From Agrococcus baldri (GTDB lineage: Bacteria > Actinomycetota > Actinomycetes > Actinomycetales > Microbacteriaceae), in the NCBI GenBank assembly GCA_007988785.1, contig BJUU01000011.1:41363-105362 (forward strand): 64,000 bases of DNA, read 5' to 3'. A model generated the notes under the pieces. The model saw only the letters and a list, made by a program, of their open reading frames with translations, did no database searches and was not told the origin of the DNA. Positions 1 through 10,130 of this stretch are shown here, piece by piece (the first letter of the stretch is position 1; each line of letters opens with the position of its first letter). Both the position numbers and the translations under genes were made by a program.

Positions 1-306
1 CCACATGCGGGCCGACTCGTCGTCCTCGCTCGTGACGCCGGTGTTGCCGATGTGCGGAGATGTCTGCACGACGATCTGCCCGGCGTAGCTGGGGTCGGTG
101 AGCGTCTCCTGGTAGCCGGTCATGCCGGTGGCGAAGACGGCCTCGCCGAGCGCCTGGCCCGTCGCGCCGTAGGCGGCGCCGCGGTAGATCGTGCCGTCCT
201 CGAGGACGAGGGCGGCAGCCGCGGCTGCGCCCTGAGCCGTTCCGGACCGAAGGTCCAGAACGTGTCGAAGGGCTGCGCCCTGAGCCTGTCGAAGGGATGC
301 GTTCAT
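1..306 (-). CDS. carA: Carbamoyl-phosphate synthase small subunit, N-terminal part
   Basis: Partial gene cut by the window edge; 102 residues of the amino-terminal domain are visible. CarA supplies the glutaminase subunit of carbamoyl-phosphate synthase for pyrimidine and arginine synthesis. The family motifs [12 protein letters not shown] and [17 protein letters not shown] begin near residue 28. The ATG at 304-306 overlaps the TGA of the upstream PH-like gene, and no other in-frame start exists before the conserved region. The first roughly 25 residues are unusual: they are encoded largely by a dispersed palindromic repeat, not by conserved CarA sequence. Confidence 0.95.
   Translation of the reverse strand, partial: MNASLRQAQGAALRHVLDLRSGTAQGAAAAAALVLEDGTIYRGAAYGATGQALGEAVFATGMTGYQETLTDPSYAGQIVVQTSPHIGNTGVTSEDDESARMW
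231..295. repeat. Dispersed palindromic repeat inside carA start region
   Basis: Two versions of a repeat lie head to tail. Positions 279-295 read CCTGAGCCTGTCGAAGG. Positions 231-271 are an expanded copy with the same ends and an inner palindrome (GGACCGAAGGTCC). The short form recurs exactly at 10098-10114. Such elements are normally intergenic in actinobacteria; here they are translated as part of carA. Confidence 0.8.
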
Positions 307-809
307 GCAGGTGTTCCTTCCACGGTGGTCGTGGCTGTCGTGTCGGGGGCGAGGCGGCTGAGGGCCTCGAATGCGGGCGCGTCGTCGCCGATGACGCGCA
401 GGTAGGTGTCGACGTCGGCGCCGAGCCGGTGGCCGATGACGATGATGCCGCCGGGCTCGACGACGCGGTCGATGGTCCAGGTCGCCCGCTCGACCGAGCG
501 GATGCTCGTGGCGGGGATGCGCAGCTCGCGCCGGTCGGCGAGCAGCTGCACGCCGTGCGCGTCGATCGCCAGCCGCGTGCGGCCGCGGAAGCCGAGGCCG
601 TGCGCGAAGACGCGGTCATAGGGGTCGCCGGCGCGCGTGGTGGCGACGTAGAGGGCGTCGACCACGAGGCTCGGCACCGCGTCGATCCAGCCCTGCGGCG
701 CGTCGATGTCGCCCTGGCGTCGTCGCCGGGATCGCAGTCCCAGCCACACCAGCAGCGCCAGCAGCGCGACGAACGCCGCGCACAGCAGCGCGAAGAGCTC
801 CTTGGTCAT
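303..809 (-). CDS. PH-like domain membrane protein of the pyr operon
   Basis: 168 residues. One amino-terminal membrane helix (about residues 5-24, [18 protein letters not shown]) is followed by an Arg-rich stretch and a cytoplasmic beta-rich domain (about 55-165) like the bacterial PH-like proteins often found between pyrC and carA in Actinobacteria. Its start overlaps the pyrC stop (ATGA) and its stop overlaps the carA start, so it is translationally coupled within the operon. Its function is unknown; the recurring position suggests a link to the pyrimidine cluster, but that is inference. Confidence 0.85.
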   Translation of the reverse strand: MTKELFALLCAAFVALLALLVWLGLRSRRRRQGDIDAPQGWIDAVPSLVVDALYVATTRAGDPYDRVFAHGLGFRGRTRLAIDAHGVQLLADRRELRIPATSIRSVERATWTIDRVVEPGGIIVIGHRLGADVDTYLRVIGDDAPAFEALSRLAPDTTATTTVEGTPA

Positions 810-2103
810 GCCTGCACCTGCTTCTCTGTGATCTCGGCATCGGTCACCGTGCGGCGGCCGGCGTGCCACACGTGCAGCACCCGCCCGGGCAGCTCGACGC
901 CCAGGAACGGCGAGTTGGCCGAGCGGCCCTTGAGGCGCGAGGCCTCGATCGTGCCGCGCGCCGCGGGGTCGACGAGCACCACGTGCGCGGGCGAGCCGAT
1001 CGCGAGCGGCGCCTCGTAGCCGGGCTCGCGGCCGATCGCCGCGGGCGTCGTCGACATGACGCGCGCGACGCCGGCCCAGTCGAGCAGGCCGGTCTCGACC
1101 ATGCTCTGCTGCACCGCACCCAGGGCCGTCTCGAGACCGACCATGCCGAAGGCCGCATCCGCGAACGCCGTCTGCTTCGCCTCGGGCGCGTGCGGCGCGT
1201 GGTCGGTCGCGACGATGTCGATCGTGCCGTCGGCGAGCGCCTCGCGCAGCGCCCGCACGTCGCGCTCGGCGCGCAGCGGCGGGTTGACCTTGTAGCGGGC
1301 GTCGTAGCTGCGCACGAGCTCCTCGGTGAGCAGCAGGTGGTGGGGGGTGACCTCTGCGGTGATGGCGATGCCGCGCGCCTTCGCGGCCCGCACGACCTCG
1401 ACGGTCTCGAGCGTCGAGACGTGGCAGACGTGCAGCCGCGCGCCGGCCGCCTCGGCGAGCATCGCGTCGCGCGCGACGATCGCGGCTTCGGCGGCGGAGG
1501 GCCAGCCGGTGAGGCCGAGCTCTGCCGCGAGCGGGCTCTCGTGCATCACCGAGCCGCGGGTGAGCGCCGGATCCTGCGCGTGCTGCGCGATGACGGCGTC
1601 GAGGGATGCGGCGTGCTCGAGGGCGCGGCGCATGAGCTCGGCGTCGGCGACGCAGTGGCCGTCGTCGCTGAAGACGGTGACGCGGGCGGCGCTGCCGGCC
1701 AGCATGCCCATGTCGGCCAGCCGCTCCCCCGCGAGGCCGACGGTGACGGCGCCGATGGGGCGCACGGTCGCGAGCTCCGCTTCGACGCCCAGGCGGTGCA
1801 CCTGCTCGACGACGGCGGGCGTGTCGGCGACCGGCGTCGTGTTCGCCATCGCGAACACGCACGTGTAGCCGCCGGCGGCGGCGGCGCGCACGCCGGTGGC
1901 GATCGTCTCGGCCTGCTCGCCGCCGGGCTGCCGCAGGTGGGTGTGCAGGTCGACGAGCCCCGGCAGGGCGACGAGGCCGGATGCGTCCACGAGCTCGGCG
2001 GTGTCGCGGTCGATGGTCGCGGGGTCGACGAGCAGTCCGTCGGCGATCGCGAGCTCGCCGGGCTCGCCGCCCAGGATGCGGGCGCCGGTGAGGAGCGTGA
2101 CGG

Positions 2104-2107
<4 letters not shown>
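806..2107 (-). CDS. pyrC: Dihydroorotase
   Basis: 433 residues, normal length for the class I enzyme that cyclises carbamoyl aspartate to dihydroorotate in the cytoplasm. The metal-binding HxH lies at residues 55-57 in [10 protein letters not shown], with the carboxy-terminal metal Asp in [11 protein letters not shown] and [10 protein letters not shown] between them. The ATG overlaps the TGA of pyrB by four bases, and its own stop overlaps the next start in the same way. It is the third gene of pyrR-pyrB-pyrC-PH-carA. Confidence 0.97.
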
Positions 2108-3053
<946 letters not shown>

Positions 3054-3057
<4 letters not shown>

Positions 3058-3617
3058 GCGGCACCGCCCGTCGCCGGCTCGGCCTCGATCACGACGGCAT
3101 CCTCGCCGTCGACCTCGTCGAGCAGGATCGACACGTGCTCGCTGCGGGCGCTCGGCAGGTTCTTGCCCACCGAGTCGGCGCGGATCGGCAGCTCTCGGTG
3201 GCCGCGGTCGACGAGCACGGCGAGCCGCACGGCGCGCGGGCGCCCGATGTCCGAGAGCGCGTCGAGCGCGGCCCGGATGGTGCGGCCGGAGTAGAGCACG
3301 TCGTCGACCAGCACGACCGTCCTGCCGTCGACACCGGATGCGGGGATGCGGGTGGGCTGCGAGGCGCGCGTCGGGCGGGCGCGCAGGTCGTCGCGGTGCA
3401 TCGTGATGTCGAGGGCGCCGGTGCGGGCGCTGAAGTCCTCACCGGTGATCTCGGTCAGGCGGGTCGCGAGCCGCTCTGCGAGGGCCACGCCGCGGGTGGG
3501 GATGCCCAGCAGGACGAGGTCGTCGGGGCCGTGGTTCGCCTCGAGGATCTCGTGGGCGATGCGCGTGAGGGCCCTGGCGATCTCGTCGGGGCCGAGCACG
3601 GTGCGCGATTGAGTCAC
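3054..3617 (-). CDS. pyrR: PyrR bifunctional regulator / uracil phosphoribosyltransferase
   Basis: 187 residues. A PRTase fold with the PRPP loop [13 protein letters not shown] at residues 101-113. In Gram-positives PyrR binds the leader RNA of the pyr operon when UMP is high and lowers expression. The GTG at 3615-3617 is chosen because it gives the normal length and follows an AGAAGGGAG ribosome site. First gene of the operon; its stop overlaps the pyrB ATG. Confidence 0.95.
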
Positions 3618-3620
3618 GAA

Positions 3621-3653
3621 CGACTCCCTTCTCCGCCTCACGGGACGGGCTTC
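3621..3653 (-). promoter_or_regulatory. Probable PyrR-binding leader overlapping the pyrR ribosome site
   Basis: On the minus strand the leader reads CCCGTCCCGTGAGGCGGAG followed by AAGGGAG. The CCnGTGAGG core matches the PyrR recognition loop type (CCAGAGAGG in Bacillus). The 5' CCC can pair with the GGG of the ribosome site. No terminator hairpin with a T-tract is visible, so repression by hiding the ribosome site, as described for mycobacteria, fits better than attenuation. Pairing was judged by eye. Confidence 0.6.
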
Positions 3654-3676
3654 AAGGTTGTCTGATTGCCTCCACT

Positions 3677-4894
3677 CTAGCGCTCGACGTGCTCCGGCAG
3701 CATCCCGAGCCCGATGAAGCGCCCCATCGCGTGCCGCACGACGGGCAGATGCTGCACGACGCGCAGCGGCAGCGGCACGGGCACCTGCTCGCCGGGCGCC
3801 GCCAGCTTCACCAGCACGGTCTCGAGCCGGCGCTGGAACGCCTGCGTGACCCGGGCTGGGCGCTCGCGGCGGCGCTGGATGCTCCGCAGCAGCCGCTCGG
3901 CGGGCCGCGCGGTCGCGAGCTGCGGCGCCAGCGCGTTGGCGGTCGCGACGGCGTCCTGGATGGCCAGGTTGATGCCGACGCCGCCGGCGGGCGACATCGC
4001 GTGGGCGGCATCGCCGATCGCGAGCAGCCCGTCGCGGTGCCAGCGCTCGAGGTGCTCGATGCGCACGTCGAGCACCCGCAGATCGGCGCTCGTGAGCGCC
4101 GTCATCCGCTCGCGGAACGCCGGCGCGAGCACCCCGACGCGGCGGCGCATGGCCTCGAAGGAGGCGGCGTCGCCCGCCCACGCGCCCTTCCGCACGATGT
4201 GCGCGCACTGGTAGAAGTCGCCGCGCGGGATCGACAGCAGCGCGCCGTCGCCGGCCTGCATGAACGGGATCTGCTCGTCGTCGTGCCGCGGCAGCCGGAA
4301 CCAGAGCACGTCGATGGCGCTCCTCGCGCCGACGGGCTCGAGCCCCGCCTGCGCTCGCAGCGCGGAGTCGCGGCCGTCGGCGAGCACGGTCAGCTTCGCC
4401 CGGATCTCGACCGGCCCGTCCGGCCCCTCCGCGCGGACGCCGGCGATGCGCTCGCCGTCGCGCAGCAGCGCGGTCGCGGCCGTGCGCATCCGCAGCTCGT
4501 ACGCCGGATGCTCGCGGCCGGCCTCCGCCAGCAGGTCGAGGAAGTCCCACTGCGGCATGAAGGCGATGGCGCGCCGCTCGGTCGGCAGCCGGGTGAAGTC
4601 GGCGAGCACGAGGCGGCGGCCGGAGAACGACATGGTGACCTGCGGGAGGTCGGCGTGGGGACGCTCGAGGAAGCGCTCGAGCAGGCCGAGCTCGTGCAGG
4701 AGCTGCTGCGTCGAGGGATGGATGGTGTCGCCGCGGAAGTCGCGCAGGAAGTCGCCGTGCTGCTCCAGCACGCTCGTGCGCACGCCGCGCCGGGCGAGCA
4801 GCAGGGCGAGCATGAGCCCCGCCGGGCCGCCGCCGACGATGACGCAGTCGGTCGTGACGCTCTCGCTGATCGGTATCTCGCTCATGCCGCCCAT
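3677..4894 (-). CDS. FAD-dependent monooxygenase (PHBH/UbiH type)
   Basis: 405 residues. The Rossmann FAD motif [20 protein letters not shown] is near residues 18-37, and the second FAD motif [20 protein letters not shown] lies in the carboxy-terminal half; both are typical of class A flavoprotein hydroxylases. The substrate cannot be told. A start three codons later (ATG at 4885) is equally possible. It is divergent from a TetR gene 29 bp away, so that regulator probably controls it. The pair sits between nusB and pyrR, which are often close neighbours in related genomes. Confidence 0.85.
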   Translation of the reverse strand: MGGMSEIPISESVTTDCVIVGGGPAGLMLALLLARRGVRTSVLEQHGDFLRDFRGDTIHPSTQQLLHELGLLERFLERPHADLPQVTMSFSGRRLVLADFTRLPTERRAIAFMPQWDFLDLLAEAGREHPAYELRMRTAATALLRDGERIAGVRAEGPDGPVEIRAKLTVLADGRDSALRAQAGLEPVGARSAIDVLWFRLPRHDDEQIPFMQAGDGALLSIPRGDFYQCAHIVRKGAWAGDAASFEAMRRRVGVLAPAFRERMTALTSADLRVLDVRIEHLERWHRDGLLAIGDAAHAMSPAGGVGINLAIQDAVATANALAPQLATARPAERLLRSIQRRRERPARVTQAFQRRLETVLVKLAAPGEQVPVPLPLRVVQHLPVVRHAMGRFIGLGMLPEHVER

Positions 4895-4923
4895 CGTGCG
4901 CCCGACGGTGTCAGGATGCGAGG

Positions 4924-5508
4924 GTGGTCGATTCTGAGGGAGCTCGGCGCGGGCGCCCGCGCGGCGGCGGTGACGCGCGCGCCCGGCTGCTCGCCGCGGC
5001 CCAGCGGCACCTCGAGGCGGGCGACCTCGCCGCCACCTCGTCGCGCGCGCTCGCTGGCGAGGCCGGCGTGAGCCACACGCTGGTCAATTTCCACTTCGGC
5101 GACCGGCAGGGGCTGGTGGCCGCGGCGACCGCGCTGCGGATCGCACCGCACGACCTGCTCGAGTCGGTGACGGTCGGCGAGGACGGGCTCGACCTGCCGC
5201 GGCTCGTGCGCGGCATCGTGGCGCTGTGGGAGCATCCGGACCACCGTGCCGCGCTCACGCGCCTCGCCCGCGACCTCGCGGCCGGCGGCCCGCGGGCAGA
5301 GGCGTTCGTCGACTATCTGCAGCGCTCGGTGCTCGAGCGCCTGCAGCGCGCCCTCGGCGTGGAGCGCGGAAGGGTCGCGACCGTCGCGATCGCCGGCACG
5401 CTGTTCACCCGCTACGTGATCGGCCTGCCGTCGATGGCGGCGCTCGAGCCGCGCGAGGTCGAGCAGCTGCTGCTCACGGCCATCGGCGAGCGGTCGCCGC
5501 ACCGCTGA
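4924..5508 (+). CDS. TetR-family transcriptional regulator
   Basis: 194 residues. The amino-terminal helix-turn-helix spans about residues 18-63 (RARLLAAAQRHLEAGDLAATS, then GEAGVSHTLVNFHFGDRQGLV), followed by a helical ligand domain. The GTG start has no well-spaced ribosome site. A CAGGAT at 4913-4918 lies five bases upstream, so the message may be leaderless. It is divergent from the FAD monooxygenase and is its likely local repressor. The ligand is unknown. Confidence 0.85.
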   Translation: MVDSEGARRGRPRGGGDARARLLAAAQRHLEAGDLAATSSRALAGEAGVSHTLVNFHFGDRQGLVAAATALRIAPHDLLESVTVGEDGLDLPRLVRGIVALWEHPDHRAALTRLARDLAAGGPRAEAFVDYLQRSVLERLQRALGVERGRVATVAIAGTLFTRYVIGLPSMAALEPREVEQLLLTAIGERSPHR

Positions 5509-5563
5509 TGCTGCCGAGGCACCAGCGGCCAGCGGTTCGCGGTCAGCGGTCGTCGCTCGGTGG

Positions 5564-7135
5564 TCAGAACGGTTGCTCGCCCTGTGGTGCGGCGTCGCCT
5601 GTCGGCTGCCCCCATGGCGAGGAGGTGTCGTGGAAGGCGGGTCCGGTCTGGGGTGGCTGGTCGATGTAGGTGTGGCCCATGGGTGAGGTGAACTCGAGCA
5701 CGCCGGGGCTGCGCTGTCGGACCTTCCATCGTCGGGCGCGGCTGAGCTGGGCGCCCTTGAGGGTGTGGTGCCTGCGGCAGAGGTGGGCGAGGTTGGCGTG
5801 GTCGGTGGTGCCGCCGGCTGCCCAGGCTCTGGTGTGGTCGATGTCGCAGCGGACGGCGCGGGCGTTGCAGCCGGGCCAGCGGCAGCGCTGGTCGCGGGCG
5901 CGCAGCAGCTTCTTCAGGCGGGTGCTGGGCACGTAGGTGTCGACGGCGGTCACGTGGCCGGTGAGGGGGTCGGTGAACAGCCGCGTCCAGCTGCTCGCGC
6001 GCACGGCCAGCAGCAGCGCCGTCTCCGGGTCGATCGGGGTGCCGTCGGCGAGTCTGGCGACCGCGACCTCACCCGGGCGCGGCTCGCTGGTCTCGCGGGG
6101 ACCGGTGACCGCTCCGGCGTCGCCGGTGAGCAGCTGTGCGGGGATGATGATGGAGACCTCGGCGGTGATGCCGTGCAGTGCGGTGTCGGTGGGCTCGCCC
6201 GTGAGCAGCAGGTCGCAGACCGCGTCGGCGCGGCGCTGGTCGAAGCTGCGGGGGTCGTCGGCGGCCGCGGCCTTGGCCATCTGCGTGACCCGGTCGTGGA
6301 TGCCGTGGGCGAGCGGGGTGGGCACGAGCGCCTGGAACAGCGACATGCCGTCATCGACGTCGGTCACCCAGGCCTTGCGGCGCGAGCGCGCCTCGACGTG
6401 CCGGGCGGCCAGCGGCTGCTGGAGGTGGCGTTCGAGCTCGCGGCGGGCGATCGTCCGCAGCCGGCCCGGGTTCATCGTCTCGGCATGCGGCAGCAGGGCC
6501 GCCTCGAACGCGGCCCGCGCCTGCGCGTCCTGCAGGGCGCCGCCGATCTCGGCGATCACGGCGACGTGGCCGCGGTGGATGCGCGCCTGACCCCACGCGC
6601 GCAGGAGCGCGGGCCAGCGCTCGCGCTCGGCCATCGCACGGTTCAGGTCGGCCTCCAGGGTGCGGTCGGAGCGGCGCTGCATCAGCGCCAGCTCGGCCGC
6701 GACATCCCGCAGCCCCACGCCGGGATCGAGCCGCTCCGCGGCCGCATCCTCGACCGCGACACCGCCGATGCCCGCGAGCAGCTGCGCCCGCATCGCCTGC
6801 AGCGACGCGATCGCGGAATCGATCTCCACCACCGCCCGCATCGCCGACTCCGACACGGCACGACCCGACACCTCGACCGGCACCAGCGGGACGACCTCAG
6901 CCGACACCCCGGCACCGGGCTCGACAGCGCCGGACTCGACAGCCCCGGCCTCGACGCCGTCGGCGTCGACGGTCTGCCCGGGCGCCTGATCTCCCGGCCG
7001 CACCCACGGGAAGCCGCGCCGGTACTCCGGGCTGAACGGCGGCGGCGTCAGCCGCGCGTTCAGCTCCTCCGCAGACTCCGGACGCGCAGGCACGGCACCC
7101 TCCGGGCCCTCGTGCTGCACCGCATCCGCCGACAT
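5564..7135 (-). CDS. DUF222 / HNH endonuclease (13E12-repeat family)
   Basis: 523 residues. A DUF222 region fills roughly residues 80-400. A carboxy-terminal HNH motif follows: CRWPGCNARAVRCDIDH, then TDHANLAHLCRRHHTLKG, keeping paired Cys, the DH dyad, Asn and His. The family is multicopy in Actinobacteria and is suspected to be mobile; the function is unproven. The ATG at 7133-7135 is preferred over a GTG at 7160-7162 because a GGGAG lies about 11 bases before it. It interrupts the nusB to pyrR neighbourhood. Confidence 0.85.
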   Translation of the reverse strand: MSADAVQHEGPEGAVPARPESAEELNARLTPPPFSPEYRRGFPWVRPGDQAPGQTVDADGVEAGAVESGAVEPGAGVSAEVVPLVPVEVSGRAVSESAMRAVVEIDSAIASLQAMRAQLLAGIGGVAVEDAAAERLDPGVGLRDVAAELALMQRRSDRTLEADLNRAMAERERWPALLRAWGQARIHRGHVAVIAEIGGALQDAQARAAFEAALLPHAETMNPGRLRTIARRELERHLQQPLAARHVEARSRRKAWVTDVDDGMSLFQALVPTPLAHGIHDRVTQMAKAAAADDPRSFDQRRADAVCDLLLTGEPTDTALHGITAEVSIIIPAQLLTGDAGAVTGPRETSEPRPGEVAVARLADGTPIDPETALLLAVRASSWTRLFTDPLTGHVTAVDTYVPSTRLKKLLRARDQRCRWPGCNARAVRCDIDHTRAWAAGGTTDHANLAHLCRRHHTLKGAQLSRARRWKVRQRSPGVLEFTSPMGHTYIDQPPQTGPAFHDTSSPWGQPTGDAAPQGEQPF

Positions 7136-7213
7136 GCAGGCATGCTCCCAGGCACCACCCACACGACGGCGACCCGTGCACGACCGGCCCGATCGAGGCG
7201 ATCGCGGCCGGCT

Positions 7214-7648
7214 TCAGCCGCGCTGCGCCGCGATCCTGCCGAGCACGCCGTTGATGAACGCGCCGGAGCGGTCGGTGGAGAGCTCGTTCGCCAGGTGCAC
7301 GGCCTCCGAGACGACCACGCTCGCCGGCGCCGTCTCGTGCTCGAGCTCCCAGGTGCCGACCCGCAGGATCGCGAGGTCGGTGCGCGGCATCCGGTCGATC
7401 GGCCAGTGCTCGCTCGAGGAGGCGATCAGCTCGTCGAGTGCCGCGGTCTCGTCAGCGACACCCGCGACGATCTCGCGCGCGAACTCGAACCAGCCGTGCT
7501 TCGACCAGCCGAGCCGCGCGGCGGTGTCGCGCAGCACGGTCTCCGGCGACTCGTCGCGCGCGTTCGCCGAGTAGATGACCTCGACGGCGTGCTTGCGCGC
7601 CTTGCGGCGCGAGGGGTACGTCTCCCCCGGTGCGTCGGTCTTCGTCAC
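7214..7648 (-). CDS. nusB: Transcription antitermination factor NusB
   Basis: 144 residues, all helical, normal length. NusB with NusE binds boxA of rRNA leaders and forms the antitermination complex. Conserved stretches are RRKARKHAVEVIYSAN and IDRMPRTDLAILRVGTWEL, and the carboxy end keeps the family signature VVSEAVHLANELSTDRSGAF. The GTG start lies one base after the efp stop, so efp and nusB are co-transcribed and probably coupled. Confidence 0.95.
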   Translation of the reverse strand: MTKTDAPGETYPSRRKARKHAVEVIYSANARDESPETVLRDTAARLGWSKHGWFEFAREIVAGVADETAALDELIASSSEHWPIDRMPRTDLAILRVGTWELEHETAPASVVVSEAVHLANELSTDRSGAFINGVLGRIAAQRG

Positions 7649-7649
7649 G

Positions 7650-8213
7650 TCAGTCGGTGACGCGGCCGAGGTAGCTGCCGTCGCGCGTGTCGACCTTGAT
7701 GCGCGTGCCCTGCTCGACGAACAGCGGCACCTGCACCTCGGCGCCCGTCTCGACGGTCGCGGCCTTCGTGCCGGCGCTCGAGCGGTCGCCCTGCAGGCCC
7801 GGCTCGGTGTACGTGATCTCGAGCACGACGGATGCGGGCAGCTCGACCTGCAGCGCCTCGCCCTCGTGCATCGAGATCGTGGCGGTGCCGTTCTCGAGCA
7901 GGTACTTCGCGCTGTCGCCGACCGTCGCGGCGGGGATCGGCAGCTGCTCGTAGGTGTCGTTGTCCATGAAGACGAAGTCGGTGCCGTCGTTGTAGAGGAA
8001 CTGGTAGTCGCGGCGGTCGACGGTCGCGAACTCCACCTTGGTGCCGGCGTTGAAGGTCTTGTCGACCGTCTTCTGGCTGCGCGCGTTGCGCAGCTTGGTG
8101 CGCACGAACGCGCCGCCCTTGCCGGGCTTGACGTGCTGGAACTCGATGACGCTCCAGAGCTGTCCGTCGAGGTTGAGCACCGCGCCGTTCTTGATGTCGT
8201 TCGTGGTTGCCAT
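7650..8213 (-). CDS. efp: Elongation factor P
   Basis: 187 residues, three beta-barrel domains. EF-P relieves ribosome stalling at consecutive prolines. The loop that contacts the peptidyl-transferase centre reads [10 protein letters not shown], with the tip Lys of Gram-positive forms. No modification enzymes (EpmA, EarP or YmfI-like) are seen here. It leads a two-gene operon with nusB, an arrangement common in Actinobacteria. Confidence 0.97.
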   Translation of the reverse strand: MATTNDIKNGAVLNLDGQLWSVIEFQHVKPGKGGAFVRTKLRNARSQKTVDKTFNAGTKVEFATVDRRDYQFLYNDGTDFVFMDNDTYEQLPIPAATVGDSAKYLLENGTATISMHEGEALQVELPASVVLEITYTEPGLQGDRSSAGTKAATVETGAEVQVPLFVEQGTRIKVDTRDGSYLGRVTD

Positions 8214-8300
8214 GAGGCGATTCCGTTCCGTGGGAGCTTGCGGGGGCCGCAGCCGCTCGAGGCTGGCACTGCGCCGACAGGAGAGTCTAGCGGGCGTCGA

Positions 8301-9068
8301 TCACGCAGGCTTCCGCAGCCGCATCAGGTGCCTCGAGGCGTGGGCGACGAAGGGGACGGATGCGCGCAGCTCGGCGTCGAGGGCACGCAGCGTCGCGTCG
8401 TGCCTCCCCCGCCGCACATCGGCGTCGAAGCCAGGCACCCACCACGGGCACTTCCGCAGGATCCAGACGATCGCACCCACGTCGCGGTACTCCTGCCGCA
8501 GGCGCGCAGCGCGCAGGTCGACAACCTCGAGCCCGGCGGCCTGCGCCGCCAGCACCTCGGCCCCGGGATCGCGCGCCACCGGGTTGCCGGGCAGCGGGCC
8601 GAGGAACCGCTCGCTGAGCTCCGCGGCGCTCCACGGGCCCACGTGCTGGGCGAGATACGTGCCGCCGGGCGCGAGCACCCTGGCGATCTCACCGAAGTCG
8701 GGCGCGACCGGGTGCCGTGCCGTGACCAGGTCGCGCGAGGCATCCGCCACCGGCAGCCGAGTGCCGGTCGCGTGCCGCAGCACCCGCACGCCGCGAGGCT
8801 CGAGCCGCGCGCGGGCGAGGCCGAGGTTGGCGGGCCACCCCTCGGTCGCGAGCGCCCCGGAGGGGATAACCGGCGCCTCGTCGAGCACCTCCCCGCCGCC
8901 CGTGTCGAGGTCGAGCGGGGCGCGCGCCGCCGCCACGCGCGCTGCGAGCAGCCGTGCGTAGCCCCACGGCGGCCGCTCCTCGGTCGCACGACCTTCCAGC
9001 CAGGCGAAGCCCCAGCCGTCGACGTCCGCCGCCAGCGCCTCGGCGATCAGGTCGTCGAAGGGGCGCAC
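8301..9068 (-). CDS. SAM-dependent methyltransferase, class I
   Basis: 255 residues. The motif I region reads PLDLDTGGGEVLDEAP, followed by an acidic motif II-like stretch and RVLAPGGTYLAQHVGP, the usual motif-III strand of class I methyltransferases. The substrate is unknown. It follows aroQ by 24 bp on the same strand, but no role in aromatic synthesis is implied. The gene end at 8301 leaves an 87-bp gap to efp. Confidence 0.75.
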   Translation of the reverse strand: MRPFDDLIAEALAADVDGWGFAWLEGRATEERPPWGYARLLAARVAAARAPLDLDTGGGEVLDEAPVIPSGALATEGWPANLGLARARLEPRGVRVLRHATGTRLPVADASRDLVTARHPVAPDFGEIARVLAPGGTYLAQHVGPWSAAELSERFLGPLPGNPVARDPGAEVLAAQAAGLEVVDLRAARLRQEYRDVGAIVWILRKCPWWVPGFDADVRRGRHDATLRALDAELRASVPFVAHASRHLMRLRKPA

Positions 9069-9092
9069 GGTGGTGCCCGGCTCCCGGCGGCG

Positions 9093-9527
9093 TCAGTCGC
9101 CGACGATCGCGGCGGCCGCGAGGGCGTAGCCGCGCAGCCCGAAGCCGGCGATGACACCCGTCGCCACACCCGAGACGACGGAGGTGTGCCGGAACGCCTC
9201 GCGCGCGTGGGGGTTGGAGATGTGCACCTCGACGAGCGGCGCGACGCCCTGCAGCTGCGCGCACGCATCCCGCAGCGCGTAGGAGTAGTGGGTGAAGGCG
9301 GCCGGGTTGAGGATCACCGGCGTGGCGGCGTCGACGGCCTCGTGGATCCAGCCCACCAGCTCGGCCTCGTCGTCGGTCTGGCGCACGTCGGCCTCGATCG
9401 GTCGCGCGGCGGTGCCGGCGGCCTCGACGAGCGGGGCGACGTCGGCGATCGTCGCCGTGCCGTAGACGTCGGGCTCGCGGGTGCCGAGCCTGCCCAGGTT
9501 GGGGCCGTTGAGGACGAGGATGCGCAT
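9093..9527 (-). CDS. aroQ: 3-Dehydroquinate dehydratase, type II
   Basis: 144 residues, the normal size for the dodecameric type II enzyme of the shikimate pathway. It shows [17 protein letters not shown] with the catalytic Tyr near residue 22, [16 protein letters not shown], and [16 protein letters not shown] carrying the catalytic His. It catalyses the step after AroB, whose gene lies about 600 bp upstream. Between them sit a VOC gene and two repeat elements, so the aro cluster has been interrupted here. Confidence 0.96.
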   Translation of the reverse strand: MRILVLNGPNLGRLGTREPDVYGTATIADVAPLVEAAGTAARPIEADVRQTDDEAELVGWIHEAVDAATPVILNPAAFTHYSYALRDACAQLQGVAPLVEVHISNPHAREAFRHTSVVSGVATGVIAGFGLRGYALAAAAIVGD

Positions 9528-9568
9528 GCGGCCAGTCTGGCATCGCAGGGCACGCCGCATGCGCATCC

Positions 9569-9614
9569 GGTCTCGAGACGCGAGCGCCTCCGGCGCGCGC
9601 ACCTCGACCTGCGG
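9569..9614. repeat. Intergenic palindromic repeat (GGTCTCGAGACGCG type)
   Basis: Begins GGTCTCGAGACGCG and continues through a GC-rich centre to ACCTCGACCTGCGG. A second copy with the same head (GGTCTCGAGACGCG, then CGGCGCGCGC) starts at 10059. Together they flank the VOC gene. The form resembles the abundant GGTCTCGATACGC repeats of Microbacteriaceae (recalled, not searched). Confidence 0.65.
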
Positions 9615-9619
9615 CGTGC

Positions 9620-9976
9620 CTACATCTCGCCCTCGAACAGGCCGATGTGGTTGCCGTCGGCGTCGGTGAGCAGCGCCCACCAGCTCGTCGGCGTGATCTC
9701 GGTCTTCTGCACCGCGACCGACCCGCCCAGCTCGGTGGCCTTCGCGATCGCGTCGTCGATCGAGTCGACCTCGACCATCGAGCGCGGCTGGGTGAAGCCC
9801 TCCTCGCGCGCCGTCAGCGCCCCGCCGGAGACGCCGTTGGGCGCCTGGAACATCGGGTACCCCTCGAAGCCCTCCATCTCGGCGATCTGCCAGCCGAAGA
9901 GCGTGCTGTAGAACTCGGTCGACCTGGCGAAGTCGCTGACCGGGATCTCGATGTGCGTGATGTCTCCGTGCGCCAC
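9620..9976 (-). CDS. VOC-superfamily (glyoxalase/bleomycin-resistance) protein
   Basis: 118 residues with the paired beta-alpha-beta-beta-beta modules of the vicinal-oxygen-chelate fold. It shows [22 protein letters not shown] at the start and a carboxy-terminal [15 protein letters not shown] with the usual metal Glu. Proteins of this size include dioxygenase-like and antibiotic-binding members; the substrate is unknown. It is flanked on both sides by related palindromic repeats and interrupts the aroB-aroQ cluster. Confidence 0.8.
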   Translation of the reverse strand: MAHGDITHIEIPVSDFARSTEFYSTLFGWQIAEMEGFEGYPMFQAPNGVSGGALTAREEGFTQPRSMVEVDSIDDAIAKATELGGSVAVQKTEITPTSWWALLTDADGNHIGLFEGEM

Positions 9977-10058
9977 GATGCGCCCCTCTCGCTGCCGCCC
10001 GTCGGGTGCGGGCGTTCGCGACGATCGTGGCGCAGGGGGCTGACAACGCGCCAGCCGC

Positions 10059-10114
10059 GGTCTCGAGACGCGTGCGCCCGCGGCGCGCGCTCCGGCTCCT
10101 GAGCCTGTCGAAGG
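10059..10114. repeat. Intergenic palindromic repeat ending in CCTGAGCCTGTCGAAGG
   Basis: Composite element. Its head GGTCTCGAGACGCG matches the copy at 9569. Its tail at 10098-10114 is CCTGAGCCTGTCGAAGG, identical to the short repeat within carA at 279-295. It lies directly downstream of aroB, where it could act as a transcript-end structure. Confidence 0.7.
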
Positions 10115-10130
10115 GCGACCGACGGACAGG

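Noticed and set aside
5564..7135. The DUF222-HNH gene as part of an insertion sequence or intein
   Set aside because: No terminal repeats, transposase or splicing motifs flank it.
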